Assembly (NCBI GenBank): GCA_028284945.1
Contig: JANQQJ010000039.1
Span: 18,989-82,988 of the forward strand
Source: Alphaproteobacteria bacterium
Lineage (GTDB): Bacteria; Pseudomonadota; Alphaproteobacteria; SMXS01
Direction of reading: 5' to 3'
DNA length: 64,000 nucleotides
Part shown: one piece after another, positions 1 through 8,514 of the stretch
Layout: every line of letters begins with the position of its first letter
Position numbering within the stretch: position 1 is the first letter of the stretch
Notes under the pieces: generated by a model
The model's input: only the letters and a program-made list of their open reading frames with translations
Database searches by the model: none
Told to the model about the DNA's origin: nothing
Position numbers and translations under genes: made by a program

Positions 1-1
1 G

Positions 2-175
2 CAGGTGGGCGACGAAGTGGGTCTGGCCGAGGCCATGGCATACAGGCTGGACAATCCGCTGCCCTCAGAACCCCTAATCGCGCGCGCGCAGGACTTTACC
101 GTCGAAAAAGCGGTCAGTGCTTACGAGCATGTTCTGTTTGGCGACGATGCTTCAGATCAACGTGTTGAACGATGA
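2..175 (+). CDS. Glycosyltransferase, C-terminal fragment (gene cut by window edge)
   Basis: An open frame enters from the left edge and ends at a TGA at 173-175, giving the last 57 residues of a protein. The fragment (reading LAEAMAYRLDNP, then a helix-like AVSAYEHVLFG tail) resembles the C-terminal helix of GT-B fold, family 4 glycosyltransferases, where the chain crosses back to the N-terminal domain. No catalytic motif is visible because the rest lies outside the window. The sulfotransferase that follows on the same strand would fit a polysaccharide or glycolipid decoration locus. The assignment rests on overall resemblance only. Confidence 0.45.
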   Translation, partial: QVGDEVGLAEAMAYRLDNPLPSEPLIARAQDFTVEKAVSAYEHVLFGDDASDQRVER

Positions 176-254
176 CGCTTTGCGCGCAACTGAGTGTAGT
201 CGACGTTCGGTACCAGCGCTGTTCGATTGATGTGTGAGGTCAAGAGGTAACGAA

Positions 255-1118
255 ATGCAGGATCCCTTCAAGGTCGATTTCTTCGTGGTCGGCGCCATGA
301 AATCAGGCACGACCTCGCTTTACCACATGCTGATTCAGCATCCCGAAATTGCAATGTGCGCAGAAAAGGAACCGGCGTTCTTTCTGCTTGAAGAGAACCT
401 GAACCTGGTTCAGCGCTTGCGTGACCGCGACGCGTGGACGCTTCAGGAATTCAGTGCCATGTTCGAGACTGGAAAACTTCGCGGCGAAGCCTCGACCCCG
501 TACACATTGCCGCCGTTCTCCGTGGGCGTGGCGAAACGGATTCACGAACACAATCCCGACGCGAAAATCATCTATCTGGTGCGGAACCCGATCGACCGGC
601 TCGTAAGCCATTACAACGTTTCCATATCCGACAAATTCGTATCGAGCGACCTGGCCACCGAGACGGTCAGACAGTCCATGTTTACCGGCGTAAGTGACTA
701 TGCAACCCAGCTGAAACCCTATCGAGACCGGTTCCGCCCAGAGAACATTCTGGTGTTGATCTCGGAGAGACTGCGCAACGATCCCGTAGCGACGTTTCAG
801 CAAGTCGAGCAGTTTCTTGGCGTCAGTTCACTACCTGATCTGAAAACAGTTAGAGCCAACGTCACGCCAAAGGAGCTCAAACCCCCGCGGATTTCCCCCC
901 GCCTGCTAAGGGAACTCAAGCTTTCCCCGACTTGGAAAACCATCAGCCAGGCAACGCCAGACGGCGCGAAAAACATCGTGCGCAAAATTCTCTATAAGCC
1001 TGCGCAGGTGCAGGCGACCCGCGACGACGTGCCTCAGGCGATCTTCGATTATTTGTCCGACAGAACCAATGAGTTCAGAGACATGATCGGCGACCCAATT
1101 CCAGAATGGGATACCTAG
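255..1118 (+). CDS. PAPS-dependent sulfotransferase family protein
   Basis: A 287-residue cytoplasmic sulfotransferase that would transfer sulfate from PAPS to an unknown acceptor, probably a glycan or lipid given the glycosyltransferase end upstream. The 5'-phosphosulfate loop is seen near residues 16-22 (KSGTTSL) and the 3'-phosphate-binding segment near 108-120 (YLVRNPIDRLVSHY), both classic for Sulfotransfer_1/3 families. The ATG at 255 is preferred over one at 234 because AGAGGT lies 7 bases before it and homology begins directly after it. Length is usual for the family. Acceptor specificity cannot be read from the sequence. Confidence 0.86.
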   Translation: MQDPFKVDFFVVGAMKSGTTSLYHMLIQHPEIAMCAEKEPAFFLLEENLNLVQRLRDRDAWTLQEFSAMFETGKLRGEASTPYTLPPFSVGVAKRIHEHNPDAKIIYLVRNPIDRLVSHYNVSISDKFVSSDLATETVRQSMFTGVSDYATQLKPYRDRFRPENILVLISERLRNDPVATFQQVEQFLGVSSLPDLKTVRANVTPKELKPPRISPRLLRELKLSPTWKTISQATPDGAKNIVRKILYKPAQVQATRDDVPQAIFDYLSDRTNEFRDMIGDPIPEWDT

Positions 1119-1128
1119 GCGTCCGCGA

Positions 1129-2487
1129 TTAGAACCCGCCGGCATCGGCAGCAGCAGGCAGGGTGAGTTCCGCCTTGAGGCCGCCAAGGTCAGACCGGTC
1201 CAGCTGGACGCCACCACCATAGAGCCCGGCAATATCGCGCACGATATTGAGGCCTAGGCCGCTGCCGGGCGTCGCCTCGTCAAGTCTTTCGCCACGGCTA
1301 AACACCGCTTCGCGTGCTTCATCGCTGATTCCGGGACCGTCATCCTCAACCGTAAAGACCAGCATGCCATCCTGTTTTTCAACCGACACATTGATCTCTG
1401 ACGACGCCCATTTACAGGCATTGTCCATCAGATTGCCCAGCAATTCGTCGAGGTCCTGCCGCTCGCCGCGAAAATTCAGTCGGTCACCGCCGGAGACGGT
1501 AATCGCTAGCCCCCGTTCAGCGTAGATCTTCTCGAGCGTCGTCTTCAGGCTGTGCATCGCCGGGCCGACCAGGGTGCGGCTGCCGATCACCTTGCTGCTT
1601 GCCGCCGTTCGGGCACGGACGAGATAGTGATCGATATAGCGTCGCATGACATCGACCTGACGTTGCACCGAACCCGCCAACCGGTTTTCCTCAGCCTGCG
1701 ATTCATTCATTAGCACCGATATCGGCGTCTTCAACGCATGCGCCAGATTACCGACATGGGTGCGGGCCCGTGCAACCACTTCAGCATTGTGATCAATCAA
1801 CTGATTAAGTTCGCCAACGACCGGGGCGATTTCGGATGGATACTCACCCTCCAAGCGGTCTGCGTCGCCGGACCGCACGCGGCCCAACGCCTCCTGCAGG
1901 CTGCGAAGCGGGCGCAGGCCATAACGAACCTGAACGATAACAGCCGCGATCAGTCCGGCGCCCAAAAACCCCAGCGCGGTGACGAGCGCACGCACGAAAC
2001 TGCTGATTTCCCGCTCATTCTCGGTGGTTACCGCCGCAACCGTAAACCGGATGCTCGTGTCGCCTTCCGGGAACCGGATATCGCGCTCGACGGTGCGGAT
2101 CTGCTGATCATCCGGACCAGATGCATAGGTATGGCGCGGCTGAGGTGCGGACTCCGCTAGATCGACGGCAAGCTCGTGATCCCAAAGCGACCGCGATGGA
2201 ATGGTTTGCCCGCCGGGCACCGTAATTTGCCAGTACCACCCGGAATAGGGCTGCTCAAAACGCGGTTCGGCCAATGGTCCCGTCAGGAATACGCCGCGTT
2301 CTTCGTTATAGTCAGCCGCAACAATCAGGCTTTCCAGCAAAACGTCCAGCCGCGCGTCAAAGCTACGTTCGACAGAGTCCCGGAACAACACCACCAGCAA
2401 GAGGCCCCCGGCAATGAGGGCAAACAGAGTCCAAAGGCCCGCCCCCATAATCAGTCGGAATGTAAGGGAACTCGTGCGGCTGCTCAT
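1129..2487 (-). CDS. Sensor histidine kinase (PhoQ/QseC-like)
   Basis: A 452-residue inner-membrane histidine kinase. Membrane segments are at about residues 14-36 and 166-187, enclosing a periplasmic domain of about 130 residues. A HAMP-like linker follows, then the phosphoacceptor H250 in LAHALKTPI, the N box around 352-357 (NLMDNA), D382-G384 and a G box near 408-414. It ends the PepSY/regulator/kinase operon and lies 41 bases after the regulator. The HALKTP form of the H box is typical of the PhoQ branch, where the signal is often cations or cationic peptides. The signal here is inferred only by similarity. Confidence 0.92.
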   Translation of the reverse strand: MSSRTSSLTFRLIMGAGLWTLFALIAGGLLLVVLFRDSVERSFDARLDVLLESLIVAADYNEERGVFLTGPLAEPRFEQPYSGWYWQITVPGGQTIPSRSLWDHELAVDLAESAPQPRHTYASGPDDQQIRTVERDIRFPEGDTSIRFTVAAVTTENEREISSFVRALVTALGFLGAGLIAAVIVQVRYGLRPLRSLQEALGRVRSGDADRLEGEYPSEIAPVVGELNQLIDHNAEVVARARTHVGNLAHALKTPISVLMNESQAEENRLAGSVQRQVDVMRRYIDHYLVRARTAASSKVIGSRTLVGPAMHSLKTTLEKIYAERGLAITVSGGDRLNFRGERQDLDELLGNLMDNACKWASSEINVSVEKQDGMLVFTVEDDGPGISDEAREAVFSRGERLDEATPGSGLGLNIVRDIAGLYGGGVQLDRSDLGGLKAELTLPAAADAGGF

Positions 2488-2528
2488 GATGTCATCGGTA
2501 TGTTCGCCAGCCCGGCGATACGCCCCGT

Positions 2529-3200
2529 TCAGGCCGACCCGGCTTCGGACTCCATCCGATAGCCCAGGCCCCTCACCGTCTTGATCACATCCACGCCGAG
2601 TTTCTTGCGCAAACGGCCGACGAACACCTCAATCGTATTGGAATCCCGGTCAAAATCCTGATCGTAAATGTGTTCGGTCAACTCCGTGCGGGAAACGATC
2701 TTGTCTGGATGGTGCACCAGATAGGCAAGCAATTTGTATTCGTGCCCGGTCAGCTTGATCGGCTCACCATTGACCGACGCAGTTGCGGCACGGGTATCCA
2801 CCTGAACAGGTCCGCAGCTCAAAATCGGCGACGCATGGCCGGCGGCCCTGCGGATCAGCGCCCTCAAGCGGGCCAGTAGCTCCTCCATCTGAAACGGCTT
2901 GGTCAAATAATCGTCTGCACCGGCGTCGAACCCGGCGACTTTTTCACTCCACTGGCCGCGGGCGGTTAGAATCAGCACGGGCATGGCATGCCCTTCGCTG
3001 CGCCAGCCCTTCAAGACACTGACACCATCGATCACCGGTAGGCCCAGATCGAGCACGACAGCGTCATAGGGCTCCACCTCGCCGAGATATTGCGCCTCTT
3101 CTCCATCAGCTGCCGTATCGACAGCGTAGCCCTCGCCCCTCAGGGTCTCAGCGAGTTGTGCCAACAGATCGGGGTCGTCCTCAACTACCAGGATACGCAT
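2529..3200 (-). CDS. OmpR/PhoP-family response regulator
   Basis: A 223-residue DNA-binding response regulator. The receiver domain (1-115) has the acidic pair E7/D8-D9, phosphoacceptor D51, T79 and K101. A winged-helix Trans_reg_C domain follows, ending with the usual VRGLGYRM segment. The start codon directly abuts the stop of the upstream PepSY gene, so the two are translationally coupled. It is the partner of the downstream kinase. Regulation of the operon by its own product is usual for this family, but I see no clear direct-repeat box in the short upstream region. Confidence 0.95.
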   Translation of the reverse strand: MRILVVEDDPDLLAQLAETLRGEGYAVDTAADGEEAQYLGEVEPYDAVVLDLGLPVIDGVSVLKGWRSEGHAMPVLILTARGQWSEKVAGFDAGADDYLTKPFQMEELLARLRALIRRAAGHASPILSCGPVQVDTRAATASVNGEPIKLTGHEYKLLAYLVHHPDKIVSRTELTEHIYDQDFDRDSNTIEVFVGRLRKKLGVDVIKTVRGLGYRMESEAGSA

Positions 3201-3503
3201 CTATTGCCCTCTGATCTGGATGACCTGGGAATCTGTCGCGCGCACGGTAATCTCCATAATGCCGCCATCCCCCGACATTATTTTGAATTGATAGACGTAA
3301 GTGCCGCCGTTGTTGGGCGAGTGAAATTCCGTATCGATGATCTGTCCGTTAAACCGCTGCAACACTTGCCGCCTGATTTCAGCCAGGGACATGATTTCAC
3401 CGCGCTGATACGCTTCACGCGCGCGGTTTTGCTCACTGTCGGCGGACGCCGCAGGCGAATAGGCCAGGAAGCACAGAACAAAGATGGTCGCAATCCAACG
3501 CAT
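3201..3503 (-). CDS. Small secreted PepSY-like protein
   Basis: A 100-residue exported protein. An N-terminal signal peptide (MRWIATIFVLCFLAYSPAAS, cleavage near ASA-DS) precedes a single PepSY-type module with the characteristic LAEIRRQVLQRFNGQIIDTEF helix-strand and a Y-x-Y/F-K-x-strand. PepSY proteins are thought to modulate periplasmic enzymes or sensors. It is the first gene of the operon with the response regulator and kinase, a common arrangement that suggests it modulates the sensor's periplasmic domain. Function beyond this is not known. Confidence 0.8.
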   Translation of the reverse strand: MRWIATIFVLCFLAYSPAASADSEQNRAREAYQRGEIMSLAEIRRQVLQRFNGQIIDTEFHSPNNGGTYVYQFKIMSGDGGIMEITVRATDSQVIQIRGQ

Positions 3504-3628
3504 TGGAATATCTTACTAGGCGCTTGTTAAACGGCAAATGAACAATAGCGATATTCACTAAACCGGCTGTATAAGGTCCACAGACTCATTCAGAAGATAG
3601 TGTGCGGCAGCAAGGGTTTTAACAACCT

Positions 3629-3790
3629 ATGATTGAAAGTCCCTGTATTGGCGTCTGCAAGCTGGAGGGCCCCTATTGCAAGGGATGCCTGCGTAGCATC
3701 CGCGAGATCGGCGGCTGGTCGAGCTTTGATGATGAGGAACGTCAGGCGGTTCTGGACCGGATCTCTGAAAGGGCGGCGCAAGATGCTTGA
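3629..3790 (+). CDS. DUF1289 cysteine-rich microprotein
   Basis: A 53-residue protein beginning MIESPCIGVC. It carries the DUF1289 signature of four cysteines (C6, C10, C17, C20, as CxxxC...CxxC), followed by a WSSF motif and a C-terminal helix. Such proteins are widespread in proteobacteria and have been suspected to bind a metal or Fe-S cluster. The role is unknown. Its last eight bases overlap the start of the next ORF (ATG at 3783). The whole gene is seen directly in the sequence and the family match is clear despite the length. Confidence 0.86.
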   Translation: MIESPCIGVCKLEGPYCKGCLRSIREIGGWSSFDDEERQAVLDRISERAAQDA

Positions 3791-4061
3791 AGCCGCCGCA
3801 TTGAAGACGCTGATTGGATTTTTCTACATGCTGAATGGTGACGTGATCAGCTATACGGTTTCTGAATATAGCGCGTTTCAGAATGACGCCGGCATTTTGC
3901 CCGAATGGACCTGTGAGATGTTGATCCAGGACCCTGGTTTCAGTTCGGACGTGAAGGCAGGATTTGCCGATGGTGAGTCCATGCGCGCCGAATGCTACCT
4001 GAGCGAGGATATCCGCGATCTTGGCGAGCCCTATCAGAGCATCACAATCCAAGCGGATTGA
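3783..4061 (+). CDS. Hypothetical 92-residue protein
   Basis: An ORF starting with ATG inside the last codons of the DUF1289 gene. It begins MLEAAALKTLIGFFYMLNGD and has two cysteines (in WTCEML and AECYLS). There is no signal peptide, repeat or domain I recognise. The overlap with DUF1289 suggests translational coupling, which is the main reason to accept it. It may be a spurious frame. I cannot assign a function. Confidence 0.42.
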   Translation: MLEAAALKTLIGFFYMLNGDVISYTVSEYSAFQNDAGILPEWTCEMLIQDPGFSSDVKAGFADGESMRAECYLSEDIRDLGEPYQSITIQAD

Positions 4062-4092
4062 TCGAGGATCGGCGGACCGCGTCGCCGCCTCT

Positions 4093-4878
4093 TTGCGGGA
4101 CACAGCGGCCGCGGTTTTGCTGATCACCGGGTCGCTGGCGTCGAACAATGCTGACGCACGCGGATTACTGGGCCTGTTTGCCGAGGAAAAAATCACACCG
4201 GAGGCAACGCCCGTCGCCGCGCCGCCTGAGAGCCCCGACCATTCAGCGCGGCCTATCGCCTTCGTGAATTCGATCCGGGGGGTAGCGCTGCCGGATCTGC
4301 ACCAGTTCGATCTGGTCTATCCAGGGCAGCGGATTGATCTTGGCGACGATGGTGAAATCGACCTGACTTTTTTGTCGCCCTGCCGCACCGAGATTATCAA
4401 CGGCGGTACAATAACTATTGTGCCAGCGGGTGTTGACGCCGACGCGCAGTCGAAACTGAGAACCGAAGCTGCATCCTGCCGTCCATCAGACGAGCTTCCA
4501 CACCCGGCGCTGAAGCGGGGTATTTTACCGGATGAAGGCCCGTTTCTTCAGAAGGACTGGCAAGAAGATGTCGTCAACGGGCGGCCCGTCTTCAAATGGG
4601 GCGGGATGGCACACGGAAGCGTCGCAACGGTCTCGATCCAGGAACTCGATCATCCAGAGCCTCGCACGGTTTGGCAGATTGAAACCCCCTATCCTTATGT
4701 AGCCTATCCGGCAGAAGCCTATACCCTGATCCCCGGTCAGCCCTATCTGGTCACGATCGAAACAGAGGGAAAGCAGCCTCTGCGCGGCACTTTTTCCGTT
4801 GATCTGGATCTGAGTTTTTCAAGGACGGCCCTTAATCAGATGGTCTGGCTCTCCGACAGCGGCACGGATTTGGAATGA
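4093..4878 (+). CDS. Hypothetical secreted protein
   Basis: A protein of about 261 residues with a likely signal peptide (hydrophobic AAAVLLITGSLA, cleavage near ADA-RG). A beta-rich region with a GQRIDLGDDGEIDL stretch, reminiscent of FecR-like or stalk modules, follows, and then an Ig-like second half. Two cysteines bracket the first module and could form a disulfide. The start is uncertain. TTG at 4093 places the signal peptide at the terminus, while TTG at 4021 would extend it by 24 residues into the previous ORF. Its stop overlaps the ATG of the M48 protease gene, so the pair is likely co-translated. No function is assigned. Confidence 0.6.
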   Translation: MRDTAAAVLLITGSLASNNADARGLLGLFAEEKITPEATPVAAPPESPDHSARPIAFVNSIRGVALPDLHQFDLVYPGQRIDLGDDGEIDLTFLSPCRTEIINGGTITIVPAGVDADAQSKLRTEAASCRPSDELPHPALKRGILPDEGPFLQKDWQEDVVNGRPVFKWGGMAHGSVATVSIQELDHPEPRTVWQIETPYPYVAYPAEAYTLIPGQPYLVTIETEGKQPLRGTFSVDLDLSFSRTALNQMVWLSDSGTDLE

Positions 4879-5795
4879 GCGGCCCTTCTATCATTCTGGC
4901 GCTTGTGATGTGCCTTGGGCTTACACTTGCGGGGATACCCAATGCATCGTCGCAATCCGTTTTGAGCCCCGCTGCACAGCAACTCCATGAAGACCATCTA
5001 AGCAAACTCTCAGCGTCTGATGCCGGCCAGATAAAACTTGGGCGCGACCTCGAGCAGCGCTTTATCGCGCGCGTCGGCGGACGCTACCTGAACCCTGCCC
5101 TTCAGACCGCCGTGGCTGACTTTGCCCAGCAACTTTTTCTGCAATCGGGCCGGCGCGCTTTTCCTTGGCGAGTAACCGTTGTGAACAACGATCTTCCCTC
5201 TGCCTGGGCCCTGCCCGGCGGCCACGTTGTGATCTACAAAGGCTTGCTGCGATACGTCGATACGCCGGATGAGCTGGCCCTGGTGATCACCCATGAAATG
5301 GCTCATGCCGAACAGAACCACCTCATGGATATTGTCAGGCGGCCCACATTTGTAGCACGTCTGACCCCATCGCAAGTAACCACCATGCTCGCATCGTTTC
5401 AGGAGAATCCGATTGCCGGCATTCTGGCACCCCGTGCTCTCGGCGCCGTTGACAACGCCCTGTTCGAGATCGTCCGGCAGGGATATGGCGCTGAGCTGGA
5501 ACGTGCGGCAGATGACGCAGCAACCGAGATCATGCGGCGGAGCGGTCACAGTCCTGTGCGAGGTGCCACCATTTTCCAAACGCTCTCGGCATTGGCGCCT
5601 GTTGGCGCTACCGGCACGACGTCGCTCTATGCCGGACGGGCTGAGACCGAAGATCGGATAGAGGCACTTGAGCAGACGATCGGTGCCGATGACGGCGCGC
5701 AACCGCCCAATCCCGGTTATGACGTCATCAAATCAATTTTCCCGACCCGCCGACATCTGGGTTTCGCGCGGGCATCCGAGACGGCGTCCCCATGA
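4875..5795 (+). CDS. M48-family periplasmic metalloprotease (BepA/LoiP-like core)
   Basis: A 306-residue zinc protease with an N-terminal signal peptide (through about residue 27) and the M48 core: HEMAH at 140-144 provides two zinc histidines and the catalytic Glu, and the third ligand is in ELERAADD (about residue 209). The GGHVVIYKGLL strand before the helix is typical. Relatives act in outer-membrane quality control. It lacks the C-terminal TPR domain of full-length BepA. It overlaps both neighbours by four bases (ATGA), so it belongs to one transcript with the unknown secreted protein before it and the membrane protein after it. Confidence 0.9.
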   Translation: MSGPSIILALVMCLGLTLAGIPNASSQSVLSPAAQQLHEDHLSKLSASDAGQIKLGRDLEQRFIARVGGRYLNPALQTAVADFAQQLFLQSGRRAFPWRVTVVNNDLPSAWALPGGHVVIYKGLLRYVDTPDELALVITHEMAHAEQNHLMDIVRRPTFVARLTPSQVTTMLASFQENPIAGILAPRALGAVDNALFEIVRQGYGAELERAADDAATEIMRRSGHSPVRGATIFQTLSALAPVGATGTTSLYAGRAETEDRIEALEQTIGADDGAQPPNPGYDVIKSIFPTRRHLGFARASETASP

Positions 5796-6547
5796 GAGCG
5801 CGTGGAAAAATGGGAGGCATGCTCTTCGCCCACGCCCTGTTTCTGTTGCTGGTCGCGGGTCTCTTCCTGCTCGCACTGAAGGTCGGGTATCCGAATATCA
5901 GCGCGCTGGTGGCAATCTATGCGGTCAATGCGGTAACACTGTTCGAAATCTCGACCCGATCGGCCAAGGCGCGAACCGCCGGAAGCCTCTGGCGTGTTGG
6001 CCGGCTCTATGCCGTCATCATCGGATTGATCAGCTTTTATGTCGTTTCAGACGCATATGTTCTTGAACACGCGTTGAGCGCCTATCCCGCCGACGCGCTA
6101 TGGTTCCTTGGATTTATCGGCAGTGTCGCGGCCCTGGCCCTGGTCATGTCGCTGCGGCAGCCGGAACGCGCCGATATGTTTGTCCTGGCGCCAAGATTTA
6201 CCGGTAATGGCATCGGCATCTTCGTGGTCGCCATCAGCCTGCAATTATTCGTGATGACGGCCATTACGCCGCTATCATTTGCGATGATCGCATTTCGCCT
6301 CACCTTCATTGCCGCGTCGATCTGGTTCGTCGTGTTCGGATTAATCATTCGCAACCCCCCGGTCCGGATGACAGCAAGCCTGTTTGTCACGCTGAATGTG
6401 CTGACAGCCTATCTCGACCTTCTATGGGATTACCGAACGACCATTGCCTTCATGGGTGGCGCTGTCGCTTTGGCAATCGTTACCTTTGCCGCGACTGAAA
6501 TGCTGGCGCGGACCCTCCGCCCCAAGGTCGTACCGGTCAGGAATTGA
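5792..6547 (+). CDS. Hypothetical polytopic membrane protein
   Basis: A 251-residue inner-membrane protein with about eight hydrophobic segments and short loops. I recognise no family signature. Charged residues are concentrated between segments 2 and 3 (EISTRSAKARTAGSLWR) and at the C-terminus (LARTLRPK). It overlaps the M48 gene by four bases and its end overlaps the convergent aminopeptidase gene by eleven bases. The operon position suggests that it works with the protease at the envelope, which is inference. Confidence 0.72.
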   Translation: MRARGKMGGMLFAHALFLLLVAGLFLLALKVGYPNISALVAIYAVNAVTLFEISTRSAKARTAGSLWRVGRLYAVIIGLISFYVVSDAYVLEHALSAYPADALWFLGFIGSVAALALVMSLRQPERADMFVLAPRFTGNGIGIFVVAISLQLFVMTAITPLSFAMIAFRLTFIAASIWFVVFGLIIRNPPVRMTASLFVTLNVLTAYLDLLWDYRTTIAFMGGAVALAIVTFAATEMLARTLRPKVVPVRN

Positions 6548-8495
6548 TCGGCGCCGTCGCCTGATCCAGCCAGGCCCGTGTGTCGTCATCCAGGGCAGGT
6601 CCAACCTCATTCCTGACGCGCGCGTGATAGGCGTTGAACCAATCCAGTTCATCTGCCGTCATGAGCGACGAATCCACCAGCCGCCGGTCAATCGGCGCAA
6701 GGGTTAATGTTTCGAACCCGAAAAAGCGGGATTCGTCCTCGCCCGACTCCCCCTCAACAACAGCGACCAGATTTTCGATGCGGATACCGTAGGCGTCTTC
6801 CTTGTAGTACCCCGGCTCGTTCGACACGATCATCCCTGCTTCAAGCGCCACATTGGACGGCCGCGGCGAGATATTATGCGGGCCTTCATGGACACCGAGA
6901 TAGCTACCGACCCCATGGCCGGTGCCATGCTTGAAGTCGAGCCCCGCTTGCCAAAGCGCATGCCGCGCAAGGATGTCGAGCTGGCTGCCCGTCGTACCTT
7001 CCGGGAACCGCGCCTGCGCTAGCGCAATATGGCCTTTCAGTACACGGGTAAACCGGTCGCGCTGTTCTGCGCTGGGGTCACCGACAACAATCGTGCGGGT
7101 CACATCCGTCGTGCCGTCGAGATACTGGGCACCGGAATCGACCAGATAGAGCTCGCCTGAACCCAACTTGCGGTTCGTTGCTTCATTGACGCGGTAATGA
7201 ACAATCGCGCCGTTCGGTCCGGCGCCGGAAATAGTATCGAAGCTGAGATCCCGGAATCGTTCGTTTTCTCGGCGAAACTCCTGCAGGCGCGCCACAGCGC
7301 CCAGCTCGTCAACCTTCCCGCCGGGGGCTTCCCTATCAAGCCAGGCCAGAAAACGGGTCAGCGCAACGCCATCCCGGTGATGCGCCTGCCGCGTGCCATC
7401 CAGTTCGGTCTCGTTCTTGAGCGCCTTGGGCAACTGGCAGGGATCCGTGCCAGCAACAACGGTAGCGCCCGCATCCTTCAACTGATCAACAATCCAGACT
7501 GGTGTTGCAGGCCCCGCAAGAACACTTTTTTCATCAGCGCCCAACAAACTCAGCGACGCCGCCAGCGCATCCTCCGGCACAATCCGAACCTGATTGCCGA
7601 GATGGGCGCGCAGGTCTGCGTCGACCTTACGCTCATCAACAAACAGATCGACAGACGCGTCTTCGTTCAGAATTGCATAGGCTAGTGCGAGCGGGCTGCG
7701 CGAGACATCAGCGCCGCGAATATTCAGCAGCCACGCAATGGAGTCCGTCGCCGCGAGCGCCAGGGCCTGTGCCCCGGCGTCTTTGATGGCGTCTGCGATC
7801 TCGCTCCGCTTCTCTGACGATGGCTTGCCCGAAAACTCAATTGGGTGAGGCACGATCCGGGCCAGCGGACGGGGCGGCTGGTCATGCCAGACAGCGTCGA
7901 CGGGGTTATTGTCGACAGCGACCAATTCAGCCCCGGCTGACACACAGGTCTTCTGAAGTGCATCGCGGCCACCTGCCGTGTGCAGCCACGCATCATAACC
8001 AATACGGTCACCTCGTCCGGCGTGCTCGCGCAACCAGGCATCGACCTCCAGGTGACCCCTAGTTTCAAAAACGTCTGTATCGACTTGGTCGCGGGCCTGG
8101 ATCGTATAGCGGCCATCTGTAAACAGCGCTGCCTTGTCTTTCAGCACAATGATTGTGCCGGCGGAACCCAAAAAGCCACTCAGCCAGGCCAGTCGTTTGG
8201 CATACCAGGGGACATATTCGTTCTGATACTCGTCGGCCATCGGCACGATGAACCCATCAAGGCCCCGGCTAACCAACTCAGCTCGTAATAAAGCAATCCG
8301 CTCAGCGCCATTTTCAGTCTCGACATCAGCCTCAAAGCCATCGACCAACGCACTAACCTGCGCCGCAGCGTCGGCATCGCCGATCAGTGCGGCATCGACG
8401 CCATCAACCAAGCTAACCGGCGCCGCAGCGACGGCCCGAAGTCTTTGACCGACCTCTGCGGCTGGAATCTCGTCATCGGGAAGCGGGTTGCTCAT
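6537..8495 (-). CDS. pepP: Xaa-Pro aminopeptidase (M24B, aminopeptidase P)
   Basis: A 652-residue cytosolic metallopeptidase that removes N-terminal residues preceding proline. Two creatinase-N type domains precede the M24 pita-bread domain with its dinuclear metal ligands: the two Asp of DSGAQYLDGTTDVT, His in GTGHGVG, and Glu in SNEPGYY and IRIENL. The first 55-60 residues form an Ala/Asp-rich extension before the expected start (ERIALLRAEL), and no clear Shine-Dalgarno precedes the ATG, so a downstream GTG start is possible. It lies 19 bases after bioA and is probably co-transcribed with bioB-bioA, with no obvious metabolic link. Confidence 0.92.
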   Translation of the reverse strand: MSNPLPDDEIPAAEVGQRLRAVAAAPVSLVDGVDAALIGDADAAAQVSALVDGFEADVETENGAERIALLRAELVSRGLDGFIVPMADEYQNEYVPWYAKRLAWLSGFLGSAGTIIVLKDKAALFTDGRYTIQARDQVDTDVFETRGHLEVDAWLREHAGRGDRIGYDAWLHTAGGRDALQKTCVSAGAELVAVDNNPVDAVWHDQPPRPLARIVPHPIEFSGKPSSEKRSEIADAIKDAGAQALALAATDSIAWLLNIRGADVSRSPLALAYAILNEDASVDLFVDERKVDADLRAHLGNQVRIVPEDALAASLSLLGADEKSVLAGPATPVWIVDQLKDAGATVVAGTDPCQLPKALKNETELDGTRQAHHRDGVALTRFLAWLDREAPGGKVDELGAVARLQEFRRENERFRDLSFDTISGAGPNGAIVHYRVNEATNRKLGSGELYLVDSGAQYLDGTTDVTRTIVVGDPSAEQRDRFTRVLKGHIALAQARFPEGTTGSQLDILARHALWQAGLDFKHGTGHGVGSYLGVHEGPHNISPRPSNVALEAGMIVSNEPGYYKEDAYGIRIENLVAVVEGESGEDESRFFGFETLTLAPIDRRLVDSSLMTADELDWFNAYHARVRNEVGPALDDDTRAWLDQATAPINS

Positions 8496-8514
8496 AATTT
8501 CTATATTGGACCTT

